A stretch of 52,843 bases of DNA from an uncultured beta proteobacterium (lineage in GTDB: Bacteria > Pseudomonadota > Gammaproteobacteria > Burkholderiales > Burkholderiaceae_C). How positions within the stretch are numbered: position 1 is the first letter of the stretch; each line of letters begins with the position of its first letter. This document shows, piece by piece, positions 52,771-52,843 of this stretch. The notes beneath the pieces were generated by a model. The model searched no databases and was not told the DNA's origin. It was given only the letters and a program-made list of their open reading frames with translations. The position numbers and the translations under genes are program-made. Where the stretch lies: positions 1-52,843 of the forward strand of contig CAIRAW010000007.1 in the NCBI GenBank assembly GCA_903876735.1, in the 5' to 3' direction.

Positions 52771-52843
52771 GCACTTCACTGCCAAGGGTGGCGGTTGCCC
52801 TGGCAGCCTTTAATGGCAGGAGCTATATCGGCGAGCAGATGGA
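52767..52843 (+). CDS. Family 2 glycosyltransferase, N-terminal fragment at the window edge
   Basis: The frame opens MSTSLPRVAVALAAFNG and continues RSYIGEQM to the end of the window. The VAVALAAFNGxxYIxEQ pattern is the GT2 nucleotide-sugar-binding start seen in rhamnosyl- and other transferases. Only 25 residues are visible. Its ATG overlaps the methyltransferase TGA. Confidence 0.75.
   Translation, partial: MSTSLPRVAVALAAFNGRSYIGEQM

Noticed and set aside
1..52843. CRISPR array
   Set aside because: No regularly spaced direct repeats with unique spacers were seen; the repeats found are pairs or palindromes.

Overview
The window looks like a chromosomal segment of a GC-rich betaproteobacterium of the order Burkholderiales, most like Comamonadaceae. 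The grounds are three Bug/TctC-type periplasmic receptors, an HrcA of the beta-proteobacterial type, a fused OHCU decarboxylase/allantoate amidohydrolase, polyhydroxyalkanoate (PHA) accessory proteins and a wax ester synthase. No genus is claimed; all family calls are from reading the translated sequence, without database searches.

Region 1 (1-1832) is scarred, AT-richer DNA that looks like the edge of an integrated element. It holds a SecA-like gene fragment, a lone IS21-like terminus, the 3' end of an unknown gene and an intact tyrosine recombinase transcribed away from hrcA. Region 2 (1833-9881) is core-like: hrcA, a CAT-anticodon tRNA, a large lipoprotein metalloprotease, a Bug receptor, hslR, tRNA-Ser(UGA), a VF530 protein and an RNB-domain nuclease.

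Region 3 (9878-25336) is a purine (urate) catabolism locus. puuE, the OHCU decarboxylase/allantoate amidohydrolase fusion, an M20 deacylase and malic enzyme form a tight leftward run. uraH is divergent across a perfect 14-bp palindrome, and xdhC and the membrane/cytochrome urate oxidase puuD follow. A Bug receptor, a 2Fe-2S flavin reductase, an SDR protein and pyruvate phosphate dikinase complete it. Together these could take xanthine-derived urate to allantoate and on to C2/C4 acids, with malic enzyme and PPDK linking to pyruvate and PEP.

Region 4 (25337-36714) has a periplasmic peroxiredoxin between two copies of an interspersed palindromic repeat. Next comes a seven-gene leftward operon: acyl-CoA synthetase, livG, livH, livM, substrate-binding protein, livF and a PaaK-like protein. 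It probably imports and CoA-activates an organic acid. A divergent Crp/Fnr-type regulator shares its promoter region, which contains an inverted repeat; another Bug receptor follows.

Region 5 (36720-44998) is rich in lipid-storage genes: a PHA-system protein, an acyl-CoA-binding protein, a wax ester synthase/DGAT, a phasin and a two-domain fatty acyl-CoA reductase. A TetR regulator and a repeat protein lie between them. Region 6 (45027-52843, running off the end) is a surface polysaccharide cluster: rfbBDAC for dTDP-L-rhamnose, a Wzx-like flippase, two methyltransferases, a WbsX-like protein and the start of a family 2 glycosyltransferase. Base composition becomes clearly AT-richer after about 48.9 kb, as is usual for O-antigen loci. 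No CRISPR array, rRNA or complete insertion sequence was seen.
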